A stretch of 64,000 bases of DNA from Streptomyces mirabilis (GTDB lineage Bacteria; Actinomycetota; Actinomycetes; Streptomycetales; Streptomycetaceae). The stretch's first letter is position 1; every line of letters starts with the position of its first letter. Shown here one piece after another: positions 16,185 through 24,676 of the stretch. The stretch covers positions 1,860,001 to 1,924,000 of the forward strand of contig NZ_JBCJKP010000001.1 in the NCBI RefSeq assembly GCF_039503195.1, in the 5' to 3' direction. The position numbers and the translations under genes were made by a program. The notes beneath the pieces are model-generated. The model worked only from the letters and a program-made list of their open reading frames with translations, ran no database searches and was not told where the DNA came from.

Positions 16185-17158
16185 GCGGCTGCTCCGTTCT
16201 CGAGAGAGGGCACCACGACGACCCGGCCGGTGGTGACACCGTCGCCGACCCGCTGCACGGCGGCCGCGCCGCCGCCCAGCGGCACGCGCTCGCTGACCAG
16301 CGGCTTGATGGCACCGCGCGCGGCCAGCTCGGTGAGCTGCTCGTGGCAGTGCTGGATGAGCTTGGGGCTCTTGGCGCCGTACAGACCCCAGTGCAGGCCG
16401 AGGATCGCGTAGTTCTTCACCAGGGCGTGGTTGAGCGCCGGGCTGGGGATCGAGCCGCTGGCGAAGCCCACGACAACGATCCGGCCCTCGAAGGCGACAA
16501 CCTTGGTGGACTGGGTGTACGCCTCGCCGCCCACGGGGTCGTAGATCACGTCGGCGCCCCGGCCGCCGGTGGCTTCCTTCACGGCGGCGATGACGTCCTG
16601 GGTACGCCGGTCGATGACGACGTCGCAGCCCAGCTCGCGCGCCACGGCCACCTTGTCGCCCCCGCCGACCACGCCGATGACGGTGGCGCCCGCCGCCTTC
16701 CCCAGCTGCACGGCCGCGCTGCCGACCCCTCCGGCGGCGGCGTGGACGAGCAGCGTCTCACCGGCTTCGAGACGGGCCCGGCGGTGCAGGCCGAACCACC
16801 CCGTCTGGTAGCCGATGTGCAGGGCGGCCGCCTCGGCGTCGTCGAGGGTGTCGGGCGCGGGCAGCAGGGCGGCGGCGTCCGCGACGGCGTACTCGGCGAA
16901 ACCGCCATGCGGCAGCGCGGGGTTGGCCAGCACGCGGCGTCCGTCCTCGGTCTCGCCGCAGATCTCGACACCGGGCGTGAACGGCAGTGGCGGCCTGACC
17001 TGGTAGTGCCCGCGGCACATCAGCACGTCCGGGAAGTTGATGTTCGCCGCGCGCACCTTGAGCAGGACCTGCCCCTCACCGGGCACCGGTCGCTCCACGT
17101 CCTGGAGCTCCATCACCTGGCTCGGTTCGCCGAGCTGGTGTACTTGCCATGCCTGCAT
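16181..17158 (-). CDS. NADPH:quinone oxidoreductase family protein
   Basis: 325 residues of the medium-chain dehydrogenase/reductase superfamily, zinc-free quinone-oxidoreductase/enoyl-reductase type. The nucleotide-binding glycine motif is in HAAAGGVGSAAVQLGKAAG (about 139-157), and the N-terminal segment AANINFPDVLMCRG is typical. No catalytic zinc ligands are evident. It is the first gene of the operon with two acyl-CoA dehydrogenases, so it may reduce an enoyl or quinone intermediate in the same acyl-CoA pathway. Confidence 0.9.
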   Translation of the reverse strand: MQAWQVHQLGEPSQVMELQDVERPVPGEGQVLLKVRAANINFPDVLMCRGHYQVRPPLPFTPGVEICGETEDGRRVLANPALPHGGFAEYAVADAAALLPAPDTLDDAEAAALHIGYQTGWFGLHRRARLEAGETLLVHAAAGGVGSAAVQLGKAAGATVIGVVGGGDKVAVARELGCDVVIDRRTQDVIAAVKEATGGRGADVIYDPVGGEAYTQSTKVVAFEGRIVVVGFASGSIPSPALNHALVKNYAILGLHWGLYGAKSPKLIQHCHEQLTELAARGAIKPLVSERVPLGGGAAAVQRVGDGVTTGRVVVVPSLENGAAA

Positions 17159-17252
17159 GCGGGGCCTCCACGGGACTGCTCTGTCTGACCGGGCTCGACC
17201 GCATACTAAGCGGTCGCTTGCCGATCAGGGAACAGTCATGTGCGTCACGCCC

Positions 17253-17855
17253 TCACGAGCGGGCCGGACGCGCCCTCACATGCATCCGTTCCCCCTGCGG
17301 CCCGAACAGGCTCAGGAACTCCACGGGCCCCTCCCCCGTGGACCCGAACCAGTGCGGCACCCGCGTGTCGAATTCGGCGGCCTCCCCCGGACCGAGCACC
17401 ACATCATGATCGGCCAGCACGAGCCTCAGTCGCCCCGACATCACGTACAGCCACTCATAGCCCTCGTGGGTCCGGGGTTCCGGCTCGAGCTTGCGCTGCG
17501 GTTCGAGCACCTTGTACGCCTGGAGTCCGCCGGGCTGCCGGGTGAGCGGCCAGTGGGTGCGACCGCCGCGCACGATGGGCTGGGCGCGTACCCGCGGGTC
17601 GCGCACCGGGGGCGCGCCGACCAGCTCGTCCAGCGGCACCTCGTGGGCCCGGGCGATCGGCAGCAGGAGCTCCAGACTGGGCTTGCGCAGCCCCGACTCC
17701 AGCCGCGACAGCGTGCTCACGGAGATACCGGTCGCCTCGGACAGGCCGGCGAGTGTCGCGCCCCGCTCCTTGCGGACGCGCCGTAGCCTCGGCCCGACCT
17801 CGGCCAGCACCTCGTCCGTCCGTGCGTCGTCATCCATACCCTTGCTCATGCCCAT
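17253..17855 (-). CDS. XRE-family regulator with C-terminal cupin
   Basis: About 200 residues. The helix-turn-helix (GATLAGLSEATGISVSTLSRLESG, about 32-55) is followed by a cupin sensor domain with HEGYEWLYVMSG and FDTRVPHWFG. This is the common XRE-cupin regulator of catabolic or stress genes. The start is ambiguous: ATG codons lie at 17855, 17849 and 17837 with no good ribosome binding site. A TTGACA...CAATAT promoter would put the mRNA start almost at the first ATG, so a leaderless message is likely. It is divergent from a flavoprotein gene that it probably controls. Confidence 0.87.
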   Translation of the reverse strand: MGMSKGMDDDARTDEVLAEVGPRLRRVRKERGATLAGLSEATGISVSTLSRLESGLRKPSLELLLPIARAHEVPLDELVGAPPVRDPRVRAQPIVRGGRTHWPLTRQPGGLQAYKVLEPQRKLEPEPRTHEGYEWLYVMSGRLRLVLADHDVVLGPGEAAEFDTRVPHWFGSTGEGPVEFLSLFGPQGERMHVRARPARS

Positions 17856-17927
17856 ATTGCAGATTCGGCAAAGACATTTGTCAATACGGCACCGGTCGGG
17901 CGACCGTCTGCGGTGGAGGTGGTCACC
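17856..17927. promoter_or_regulatory. Divergent promoter and operator of XRE-cupin and flavoprotein genes
   Basis: On the minus strand TTGACA and CAATAT sit about 19 bases apart directly before the regulator start. The inverted repeat GACA-TT-TGTC (17873-17882) overlaps the -35 box, which would let the XRE protein repress its own promoter. The plus-strand gene has GTGGAGGT as ribosome binding site. The region is markedly AT-rich compared with its flanks. Confidence 0.45.
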
Positions 17928-18875
17928 ATGACCGACATGACCGAGAGGTACGAGGCCGTCGTCGTCGGAGGCGGCGCGGCCGGCCTGTCCGCCGCACTGG
18001 TCCTCGGCCGGGCCAGGCGCCGCACGCTCGTCGTCGACGCGGGCGAGCCGCGCAACGCGCCCGCCGCGCATCTGCAGGGCTATCTGACCCGGGACGGCAT
18101 GCCGCCCGCGGAATTCCTCGCCGCGGGGCGCGAGGAGATCGCGCGGTACGGCGTCGAGCTGGTCCGGGACCGGGCGGTGGACGTGTCCCGCCAGGACAAC
18201 GGCGAGTTCCGCGTGACGCTCGCGGCCGGACGGACCGTGCACGCGCGGCGGCTGGTCCTCGCCACCGGGCTGGCCGACGAGCTCCCGGCGGTCACAGGGA
18301 TCGCCGAGCGCTTCGGGCGGGACGTGCTGCACTGCCCCTACTGCCACGGCTGGGAGGTCCGCGACACGTCCTTCGGGGTGCTGGCCACCACGCCGATGAG
18401 CGTCCACCAGGCGCTGATGGTCTCCCAGTGGTCGAAGGACGTCACGCTGTTCCTGCACACGGTCACCGAGGCGGAGCTGACGGCCGACGACACGCGACGG
18501 CTCGCCACCGCCGGGGTCGTCGTGGAGCCCGGTGAGGTCGCGGGGCTCGTCGTCGAGGGCGACCGGCTCACGGGGGTCCGGCTCACGGACGGCACCGTCC
18601 ATGACCGCTCGACGCTCTTCGTGGCGCCGCGCGCGGTCCCCCGCAACGACCTGTTCGAGCGGCTGGGCGCCGAGCTGCGCGAGACCCCGTTCGGCACGTA
18701 CCCGGTGGTCGACGAGACGGGCCTGACGACCGTGCCCGGCGTCTGGGCGGCGGGCAACGCGGTGGGCTTCGCCGAGCAGGTCGTGAACGCCGCGGGCGCG
18801 GGCTACCGGGCGGCGGCCACGCTCAACGGCGAGCTGCTCTTCGCCGACCTCGACGCCGCCCAGGACAGGTCCTGA
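17928..18875 (+). CDS. Thioredoxin-reductase-like FAD oxidoreductase
   Basis: 315 residues. FAD-binding GGGAAGLSAALVLGRARRR lies at the N-terminus. The redox-active pair CPYC (HCPYCHGWE, about residue 141) is in the second domain, and the C-terminal FAD motif reads TTVPGVWAAGNA. The second nucleotide-binding glycine motif is weak, so NADPH binding may be altered, as in ferredoxin- or cofactor-independent relatives. Such Streptomyces enzymes act as thioredoxin reductases or as dithiol oxidases of natural products (for example HlmI/GliT-like). No thioredoxin or disulfide product genes are adjacent. ATG 17928 is preferred to GTG 17913 because GGAGGT lies just before it. Confidence 0.88.
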   Translation: MTDMTERYEAVVVGGGAAGLSAALVLGRARRRTLVVDAGEPRNAPAAHLQGYLTRDGMPPAEFLAAGREEIARYGVELVRDRAVDVSRQDNGEFRVTLAAGRTVHARRLVLATGLADELPAVTGIAERFGRDVLHCPYCHGWEVRDTSFGVLATTPMSVHQALMVSQWSKDVTLFLHTVTEAELTADDTRRLATAGVVVEPGEVAGLVVEGDRLTGVRLTDGTVHDRSTLFVAPRAVPRNDLFERLGAELRETPFGTYPVVDETGLTTVPGVWAAGNAVGFAEQVVNAAGAGYRAAATLNGELLFADLDAAQDRS

Positions 18876-18931
18876 CCCCGGAGCTGAACCGCCCGGGTGT
18901 GGACGGCGCCCCTCCGTAGCACCATGGCTCC

Positions 18932-20470
18932 ATGCTGCTCGCCCGGCTCGCCCATGTGTCCCGGGAGGTCGCCGCCACCTCGGCGCGGTCCCGGAAGACC
19001 GCCCTGCTCGCCGAGCTGTTCCGGGACGCCGACGCGGACGACGTGCCGATCGTGATCCCGTATCTGGCGGGCCGTCTCCCCCAGGGGCGGCTCGGCATCG
19101 GCTGGAAGCTGCTGAGCGGGCCTGTGCCACCCGCGCCCGAGCCCTCGCTCACGGTGCGGGACGTGGACGCCCGGCTCACGGAGGTCGGCACGGTCACGGG
19201 CGCCGGCTCGCAGGCGGAGCGCAGGCGGCTGTTGGACGAGCTGCGGGCGGCGGCCACCGAGGACGAGCAGCGGTTCCTGTTCGGGCTGCTCACCGGTGAG
19301 GTGCGGCAGGGCGCGCTGGACGCGGTCGCGGTCGAGGGGCTCGCCGAGGCGACCGGCGCGCCCGCCGCGGGCGTACGGCGGGCGGTGATGCTCGCCGGAT
19401 CGCTGCAGACGGTGGCGCGGGCGCTGCTGGCGGACGGCCCGGGGGCCCTGGACGACTTCCGGCTCACGGTGGGCCGCCCGGTGCTGCCCATGCTCGCCCA
19501 CAGCGCCACGTCCGTGTCCGAAGCCGTGGAGAAGCTGGGCGCGTGTGCCGTCGAGGAGAAGCTCGACGGCATCCGCGTACAGCTGCACCGCGACGGCGAC
19601 GACGTACGGATCTACACCCGCACCCTCGACGACATCACCGACCGGCTGCCCGAACTCACCTCCGCCGCGATGGAGTTGAAGGGCACCCGGTTCATCCTCG
19701 ACGGCGAGGTGATCGCGCTGGACGAGGACGGGCGGCCACGCTCCTTCCAGGAGACGGCCGGGCGGGTGGGCTCGCGGGTGGACGTGGCCACGGCCGCGAG
19801 GAGCGTGCCGGTCTCCCCCGTCTTCTTCGACGCGCTGTCGGTCGACGGGCGGGATCTGCTGGATCTGCCGTTCACCGAACGGCACGCGGAGCTGGCGCGG
19901 CTGGTGCCCGAGCCGATGCGGGTGCGGCGCGCCCTCGCCCACGGGCCCGAGGACATCTCCCCGGCACGACGATTCCTCGCCGAGACGCTGGAGCGCGGTC
20001 ACGAAGGCGTGGTGGTGAAGGCCCTGGACGCCCCCTACAGCGCGGGCCGGCGCGGGGCGTCGTGGCTGAAGGTCAAGCCCGTGCACACCCTCGACCTGGT
20101 GGTCCTGGCGGCCGAGTGGGGCCACGGACGGCGCACCGGCAAACTCTCCAACCTGCACCTCGGGGCCCGCGCCGCGGACGGTTCCTTCGCGATGCTCGGC
20201 AAGACCTTCAAGGGCATGACGGACGCGATGCTGACCTGGCAGACCGAGCGCCTCCAGGAGCTGGCCGTCGAGGACAGCGGCCACGTGGTCACCGTACGGC
20301 CCGAACTCGTCGTGGAGATCGCCTACGACGGTCTGCAGAGGTCCACCCGCTACCCGGCCGGGGTCACGCTGCGCTTCGCCCGCGTGGTGCGCTACCGCGA
20401 GGACAAGACGCCCGCGGGCGCCGACACGGTCGAGGCCCTGCTCGCCGCACACCCGGAGGTGGCCCCGTGA
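18932..20470 (+). CDS. ligB: ATP-dependent DNA ligase
   Basis: 512 residues with the N-terminal DNA-binding domain, nucleotidyltransferase domain and OB fold of ATP-dependent ligases. The adenylated lysine is in EEKLDGIRVQLHR (motif I, about residue 209). Motif III is FFDALSVDG, motif IV EGVVVKALDAPY and motif V ASWLKVKP. It resembles mycobacterial LigB in length and order and has no LigD-type polymerase or nuclease domain. The enzyme seals nicks in DNA repair. Its stop overlaps the GTG of the Nudix gene (GTGA), so the two are coupled. Confidence 0.92.
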   Translation: MLLARLAHVSREVAATSARSRKTALLAELFRDADADDVPIVIPYLAGRLPQGRLGIGWKLLSGPVPPAPEPSLTVRDVDARLTEVGTVTGAGSQAERRRLLDELRAAATEDEQRFLFGLLTGEVRQGALDAVAVEGLAEATGAPAAGVRRAVMLAGSLQTVARALLADGPGALDDFRLTVGRPVLPMLAHSATSVSEAVEKLGACAVEEKLDGIRVQLHRDGDDVRIYTRTLDDITDRLPELTSAAMELKGTRFILDGEVIALDEDGRPRSFQETAGRVGSRVDVATAARSVPVSPVFFDALSVDGRDLLDLPFTERHAELARLVPEPMRVRRALAHGPEDISPARRFLAETLERGHEGVVVKALDAPYSAGRRGASWLKVKPVHTLDLVVLAAEWGHGRRTGKLSNLHLGARAADGSFAMLGKTFKGMTDAMLTWQTERLQELAVEDSGHVVTVRPELVVEIAYDGLQRSTRYPAGVTLRFARVVRYREDKTPAGADTVEALLAAHPEVAP

Positions 20471-20931
20471 CGGGGAAGCGCAGTGCGGGACTGCTGCTGT
20501 ACCGGCGCACCGACGACGGCCCGGAGGTGCTGCTCGGCCATATGGGCGGCCCCTTCTTCGCCCGGCGGGACGCCGGGGCGTGGACCGTGCCCAAGGGCGA
20601 GTACGAGCCCGACGAGACCGCCTGGGACGCGGCGCGCCGGGAGTTCCAGGAGGAACTGGGGCTGCCGCCGCCCGACGGCGAGGCCGTCCCGCTCGGCGAG
20701 GTCACGCAGAAGAACGGCAAGGTCGTCACGGCCTGGGCGATCGAGGCGGACCTCGACCCGGCGCTCGTGGTCCCGGGCACCTTCGAGAGGGAGTGGCCGC
20801 CGAAGTCGGGGCGGCGCCAGGAGTTTCCCGAGCTGGACCAGGTGGAGTGGTTCGGCCTGGACCGGGCCGGGGAGCTGATCGTGCCGGCGCAGGCGGCGTT
20901 TCTCGAGCGGCTGGCGGAGCACTCGGACTGA
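20467..20931 (+). CDS. Nudix hydrolase
   Basis: 154 residues with a canonical Nudix box starting at G in GEYEPDETAWDAARREF and ending QEELGL, matching Gx5Ex7REUxEExGU. The enzyme hydrolyses a nucleoside diphosphate linked to another moiety; the exact substrate is not evident. GTG start overlapping the ligase stop suggests joint expression with DNA repair, for example in removing damaged nucleotides or AMP-linked by-products. Confidence 0.92.
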   Translation: MTGKRSAGLLLYRRTDDGPEVLLGHMGGPFFARRDAGAWTVPKGEYEPDETAWDAARREFQEELGLPPPDGEAVPLGEVTQKNGKVVTAWAIEADLDPALVVPGTFEREWPPKSGRRQEFPELDQVEWFGLDRAGELIVPAQAAFLERLAEHSD

Positions 20932-21017
20932 GAACGCCCTCCGCGTTGCGCCGCACCGCGCCGCGCGGGAGGGTCGGAAAACAGGCTCGAGGAACAGCCC
21001 GCTTCAGGAGGTCGGCC

Positions 21018-22412
21018 ATGCCCATCGCGACGGTGAACCCGGCGAACGGCGAGACGCTCAAAACGTACGACGCGCTCGGCGCCGAGGAGATCGAGCGCAG
21101 GCTCGCCACGGCCGAGACCACGTTCCGCGACTATCGCACCACGTCCTTCGCCGAGCGTGCACGGCTGCTGCACAGGGCGGCCGACCTCCTCGACGAGGAG
21201 CGGGACGACATCGGCCGGGTGATGACCACGGAGATGGGCAAGCCCGTCAAGCAGGCCCGCGCGGAGGCCGCCAAGTGCGCGAAGTCGATGCGCTGGTACG
21301 CCGACCACGCCGAGGAGCTGCTCGCCGACGAGGAGCCCGCCGACTCCGACGTCAAGGACTCCGGCGCCTCCCGCGTCCTGGTGCGCTACCGGCCGCTGGG
21401 CCCGGTGCTGGCCGTCATGCCGTGGAACTTCCCGCTCTGGCAGGTGGTCCGATTCGCCGCGCCCGCCCTGATGGCGGGCAACGTCGGCCTGCTCAAGCAC
21501 GCCTCGAACGTGCCGCAGACCGCCCTCTATCTGGAGGACCTGTTCCGCCGGGCGGGCTTCCCCGAGGGCTGTTTCCAGACGCTGCTGATCGGCTCGGGCG
21601 CCGTGGAGGGCATCCTGCGCGATCCCCGGGTCAAGGCGGCGACGCTGACCGGGAGTGAGCCGGCGGGGCGCTCGGTGGCCTCGGTCGCCGGGGACGAGGT
21701 CAAGAAGACGGTGCTGGAGCTGGGCGGCAGCGACCCGTTCGTCGTCATGCCGTCCGCCGACGTGGACCGGGCGGCGAGGACCGCGGTGACGGCCCGGGTG
21801 CAGAACAACGGGCAGTCGTGCATCGCCGCCAAGCGGTTCATCGTGCACACGGACGTGTTCGACGCCTTCGCCGAGCGCTTCACGGCGGGCATGAAGGCGC
21901 TGAAGGTCGGCGATCCGCTCGACGAGGCCACCGACATCGGCCCGCTCTCCACCGAGCAGGGCCGCGGTGACCTGGAGGAACTCGTCGACGACGCGGTGGA
22001 GAACGGCGCGACCGTGCTCTGCGGCGGCGAGCGTCCCGAAGGCTTCACGGAGCACGGCTGGTACTACGCGCCGACGATCCTCACCGACATCACCCCCGAG
22101 ATGCGGGTCCACCAGGAGGAGACCTTCGGGCCGGTCGCCACGCTCTACCGCGCCGCCGATCTGGACGAGGCGGTGGCGCTCGCGAACGACACGCCGTTCG
22201 GGCTGAGTTCGAACGTCTGGACGAACGACGAGGCCGAAGTGGATCGGTTCGTGCGCGACCTGGAGGCGGGCGGCGTGTTCTTCAACGGGATGACCGCCTC
22301 CCACCCGGCGTTCCCGTTCGGCGGGGTCAAGCGCTCGGGCTACGGGCGTGAACTGTCGGGACACGGAATCCGCGAGTTCTGCAACATCACCACCGTATGG
22401 CACGGAGCGTAA
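21018..22412 (+). CDS. gabD: NADP-dependent succinate-semialdehyde dehydrogenase
   Basis: 464 residues of the aldehyde dehydrogenase family. The catalytic Cys is in NNGQSCIAAKR, the general-base Glu in VLELGGSDPF, and the C-terminal motif is FPFGGVKRSGYGRELS. The opening PIATVNPANGETLKTY and overall pattern match the GabD1-like NADP-dependent group in actinobacteria. It oxidises succinate semialdehyde to succinate in the 4-aminobutyrate or 2-oxoglutarate bypass. AGGAGGT precedes the ATG. Substrate is inferred from family only. Confidence 0.88.
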   Translation: MPIATVNPANGETLKTYDALGAEEIERRLATAETTFRDYRTTSFAERARLLHRAADLLDEERDDIGRVMTTEMGKPVKQARAEAAKCAKSMRWYADHAEELLADEEPADSDVKDSGASRVLVRYRPLGPVLAVMPWNFPLWQVVRFAAPALMAGNVGLLKHASNVPQTALYLEDLFRRAGFPEGCFQTLLIGSGAVEGILRDPRVKAATLTGSEPAGRSVASVAGDEVKKTVLELGGSDPFVVMPSADVDRAARTAVTARVQNNGQSCIAAKRFIVHTDVFDAFAERFTAGMKALKVGDPLDEATDIGPLSTEQGRGDLEELVDDAVENGATVLCGGERPEGFTEHGWYYAPTILTDITPEMRVHQEETFGPVATLYRAADLDEAVALANDTPFGLSSNVWTNDEAEVDRFVRDLEAGGVFFNGMTASHPAFPFGGVKRSGYGRELSGHGIREFCNITTVWHGA

Positions 22413-22436
22413 GCGTTCCGCAGCTACGATCCCCCT

Positions 22437-22676
22437 GTGAACCGCGAAGTGACCCTGCCTCTGATCGTCGACGACCGCGGCACGTTGCAGGTGGCGGCCG
22501 CCGACGTCAGCAAACTGCTGCGCACGGTGGGCGGCCGATGGCTGCACCTGGTGGAGGCCGGCCAGGACGGACTCGACGAGGACACGGTGGCGACACTGAC
22601 CATCGAACTCGCCAAGCTCGCCGACCGCATCGACGTGGCCTGCATCGCGCACAGCAGCGGGACGACGTCCGACTGA
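22437..22676 (+). CDS. DUF6213 family protein
   Basis: A 79-residue protein starting at GTG 22437 (NREVTLPLIVDDRGTLQVAAADV) with a mixed alpha/beta pattern and no signal or membrane segment. It matches a small Streptomyces-only family, DUF6213 as I remember it. It starts 24 bases after the aldehyde dehydrogenase and may be cotranscribed. Function unknown. Confidence 0.75.
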   Translation: MNREVTLPLIVDDRGTLQVAAADVSKLLRTVGGRWLHLVEAGQDGLDEDTVATLTIELAKLADRIDVACIAHSSGTTSD

Positions 22677-22718
22677 CGGCGCGCGTTCGCCCGGTCCGCG
22701 CGCCGGACCGACGCGCCC

Positions 22719-23393
22719 TCAGGTCGGCCGCTGGTCGAGTTCCCACAGGGCGTGCCAGAACTTCGCCTCGTAGCTCTGCAGCAGCCGCCCGTACCGGAGG
22801 ACCTCGGTCTCCCCGATCCGCCCCGCGTCCAGCGCCGCCTGTACAGCCGCGAGCGCCTTCCGCTCCAGCTCCGGGGCGGGTGCCGCGAAGAAGTCGAAGA
22901 AGCCGCACACCTCGCCGCCGAAGCCGTAGTGGCGGCGCAGGGCCTCGGCGATCGCCGCGCAATAGCCGCCCCACGTCGTGAAGTTGCCGCTCAGGGCGAG
23001 CACCACGTCGGCCGGTGAGCCGTTCAGGGCCAGCCAGGCGACGTACGCGGGATAGGCCTGGCAGTCCGCGATCGGCTCGTAGGCCGCCGCCCGCGCCTGG
23101 TCCACCCCGCAGGCGGCGGCGAACGCTTCCAGCCTGTCCTGGGCCAGAGCCTCACCCTCCGCGAGCAGGGTGAAGAAGGCGGCGCTCTGCGGCTCGACGT
23201 CCGGACGCTCGGCCAGATGCAGGAACGCACGGCGGTCCGCGGCGATCACATGGCGCTGTTCCAGGGCGAGGGCGGCGAGCGTGGAACGCTGGGCCGCGCC
23301 CCGGGCGATGAGGGGCAACAGCCGGTTGGCGTGGGGGTCCGGGGCGAGCTTCCCCGTGGTGTCCTCCAGCAGTTCCCTGGCCGTGCGCACCAT
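22719..23393 (-). CDS. TenA/heme-oxygenase-fold protein
   Basis: 224 residues, entirely helical, with the pattern of the TenA/THI-4 superfamily: LEQRHVIAADRRAFLHLAER near residue 45, NFTTWGGYCAAIAEALRRHYGF near 137, and a C-terminal LQSYEAKFWHALWELDQ. TenA enzymes hydrolyse aminopyrimidines for thiamin salvage, but many actinobacterial members lack the catalytic Cys pair and are annotated only as transcriptional-regulator-like. No thiamin genes are nearby. ATG at 23393 follows GAAGGAG. It is divergent from rppA. Confidence 0.78.
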   Translation of the reverse strand: MVRTARELLEDTTGKLAPDPHANRLLPLIARGAAQRSTLAALALEQRHVIAADRRAFLHLAERPDVEPQSAAFFTLLAEGEALAQDRLEAFAAACGVDQARAAAYEPIADCQAYPAYVAWLALNGSPADVVLALSGNFTTWGGYCAAIAEALRRHYGFGGEVCGFFDFFAAPAPELERKALAAVQAALDAGRIGETEVLRYGRLLQSYEAKFWHALWELDQRPT

Positions 23394-23508
23394 GGCGTAC
23401 TCCTTCGGTTCGGCCGTCCCGGGGCCTCTTCCCTCGCACTCCCGCGTCCTCCCAAAAATCCCCGGAATGGAGTAGCCCGACGCGAGATCCCCACGCTTCC
23501 GGGTGATC

Positions 23509-23553
23509 GTGGGTGGACCACCCCGGTGGGTGAACCGCCCCCGTGGGTGAACC
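23509..23553. promoter_or_regulatory. Three phased direct repeats upstream of the THN synthase gene
   Basis: GTGGGTGRACC occurs at 23509-23519, 23526-23536 and 23543-23553, exactly 17 bp apart. The first copy forms the palindrome GGGTGGACCACCC. The array ends 53 bases before the rppA start, which is where an activator or repressor would act. No such repeat is seen elsewhere in the window. Confidence 0.55.
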
Positions 23554-23606
23554 ACTCTTCCGCCGGGGGACGAGAGTTCCCCGGAAGGCGAAAGAAGGCG
23601 CGCGTC

Positions 23607-24671
23607 ATGGCGACTTTGTGCAGACCTTCGGTCTCCGTGCCGGAATACGTGATCACGATGGAGGAGACGCTGGAGCTGGCTCGCTCCCGTCACGAGGACC
23701 ACCCGCAACTGCCGTTGGCACTCCGACTGATCGAGAACACCGGTGTCCAAACCCGGCACATCGTGCAGCCCATCGCGGAGACGCTGAAACACCCGGGCTT
23801 CGAAGAACGCAACAAGGTCTACGAGAGTGAGGCCAAGGCCCGCGTCCCCGCCGTCATACAGCGGGCGCTGGATGACGCCGAGCTGCTCACCTCCGACATC
23901 GACATGATCATCTACGTCTCGTGCACCGGGTTCATGATGCCCTCGCTCACGGCCTGGCTGATCAACACGATGGACTTCAGCAGCGACACCCGACAAATAC
24001 CCATAGCCCAGCTGGGCTGCGCGGCGGGCGGCGCCGCGATCAACCGGGCCCACGATTTCTGCACGGCGTACCCCGACGCCAACGCGCTCATCGTGGCCTG
24101 CGAGTTCTGCTCGCTCTGCTACCAGCCGACCGATCTCAGCGTCGGCTCGCTGCTCTGCAACGGCCTGTTCGGGGACGGCATCGCCGCCGCCGTCGTCCGC
24201 GGCAACGGCGGCACCGGCGTCCACCTGGAGCGCAACGGCTCCTACCTGGTCCCCAAGACCGAGGACTGGATCATGTACGACGTCCGCGCCACGGGCTTCC
24301 ACTTCCTGCTGGACAAGCGGGTTCCCGGGACGATGGAACCGCTCGCCCCCGCCCTCCACGCCCTCGCGCGACAGCACGACTGGGACGCCTCCGACCTGGA
24401 CTTCTACATCATCCACGCGGGCGGCCCCAGGATCCTCGACGACCTCAGCAAGTTCCTCGAGGTCCCGCCGGAGGCCTTCCGGTTCAGCCGGGCGACCCTC
24501 ACCGAGTACGGGAACATCGCCAGCGCCGTCGTCCTGGACGCGCTGCGCCGGCTGTTCGACGAGGGCGGTGCCGAGCACTCCGCACGCGGACTGCTCGCGG
24601 GCTTCGGCCCCGGCATCACCGCGGAAATGGCCCTGGGCCGCTGGCGCGACACCAACGACGAGACGGTGTGA
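23607..24671 (+). CDS. rppA: 1,3,6,8-tetrahydroxynaphthalene synthase (type III PKS)
   Basis: 354 residues. The chalcone-synthase-like catalytic triad is Cys138 (QLGCAAGG), His270 (FYIIHAGGP) and Asn303 (TEYGNIAS), the same numbering as characterised RppA. The enzyme condenses five malonyl-CoA into 1,3,6,8-tetrahydroxynaphthalene, which oxidises to flaviolin and polymeric melanin-like pigment. It is the first gene of an operon with a P450 and a cupin. Its TGA overlaps the GTG that can start the P450. The phased repeats upstream suggest dedicated control. Confidence 0.95.
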   Translation: MATLCRPSVSVPEYVITMEETLELARSRHEDHPQLPLALRLIENTGVQTRHIVQPIAETLKHPGFEERNKVYESEAKARVPAVIQRALDDAELLTSDIDMIIYVSCTGFMMPSLTAWLINTMDFSSDTRQIPIAQLGCAAGGAAINRAHDFCTAYPDANALIVACEFCSLCYQPTDLSVGSLLCNGLFGDGIAAAVVRGNGGTGVHLERNGSYLVPKTEDWIMYDVRATGFHFLLDKRVPGTMEPLAPALHALARQHDWDASDLDFYIIHAGGPRILDDLSKFLEVPPEAFRFSRATLTEYGNIASAVVLDALRRLFDEGGAEHSARGLLAGFGPGITAEMALGRWRDTNDETV

Positions 24672-24676
24672 ACGCA

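Noticed and set aside
17856..19130. Continuation of the XRE-cupin frame far upstream on the minus strand
   Set aside because: It lies antisense to the flavoprotein and into the ligase gene, has poor codon bias for that frame, and the protein begins naturally at the helix-turn-helix near 17855.
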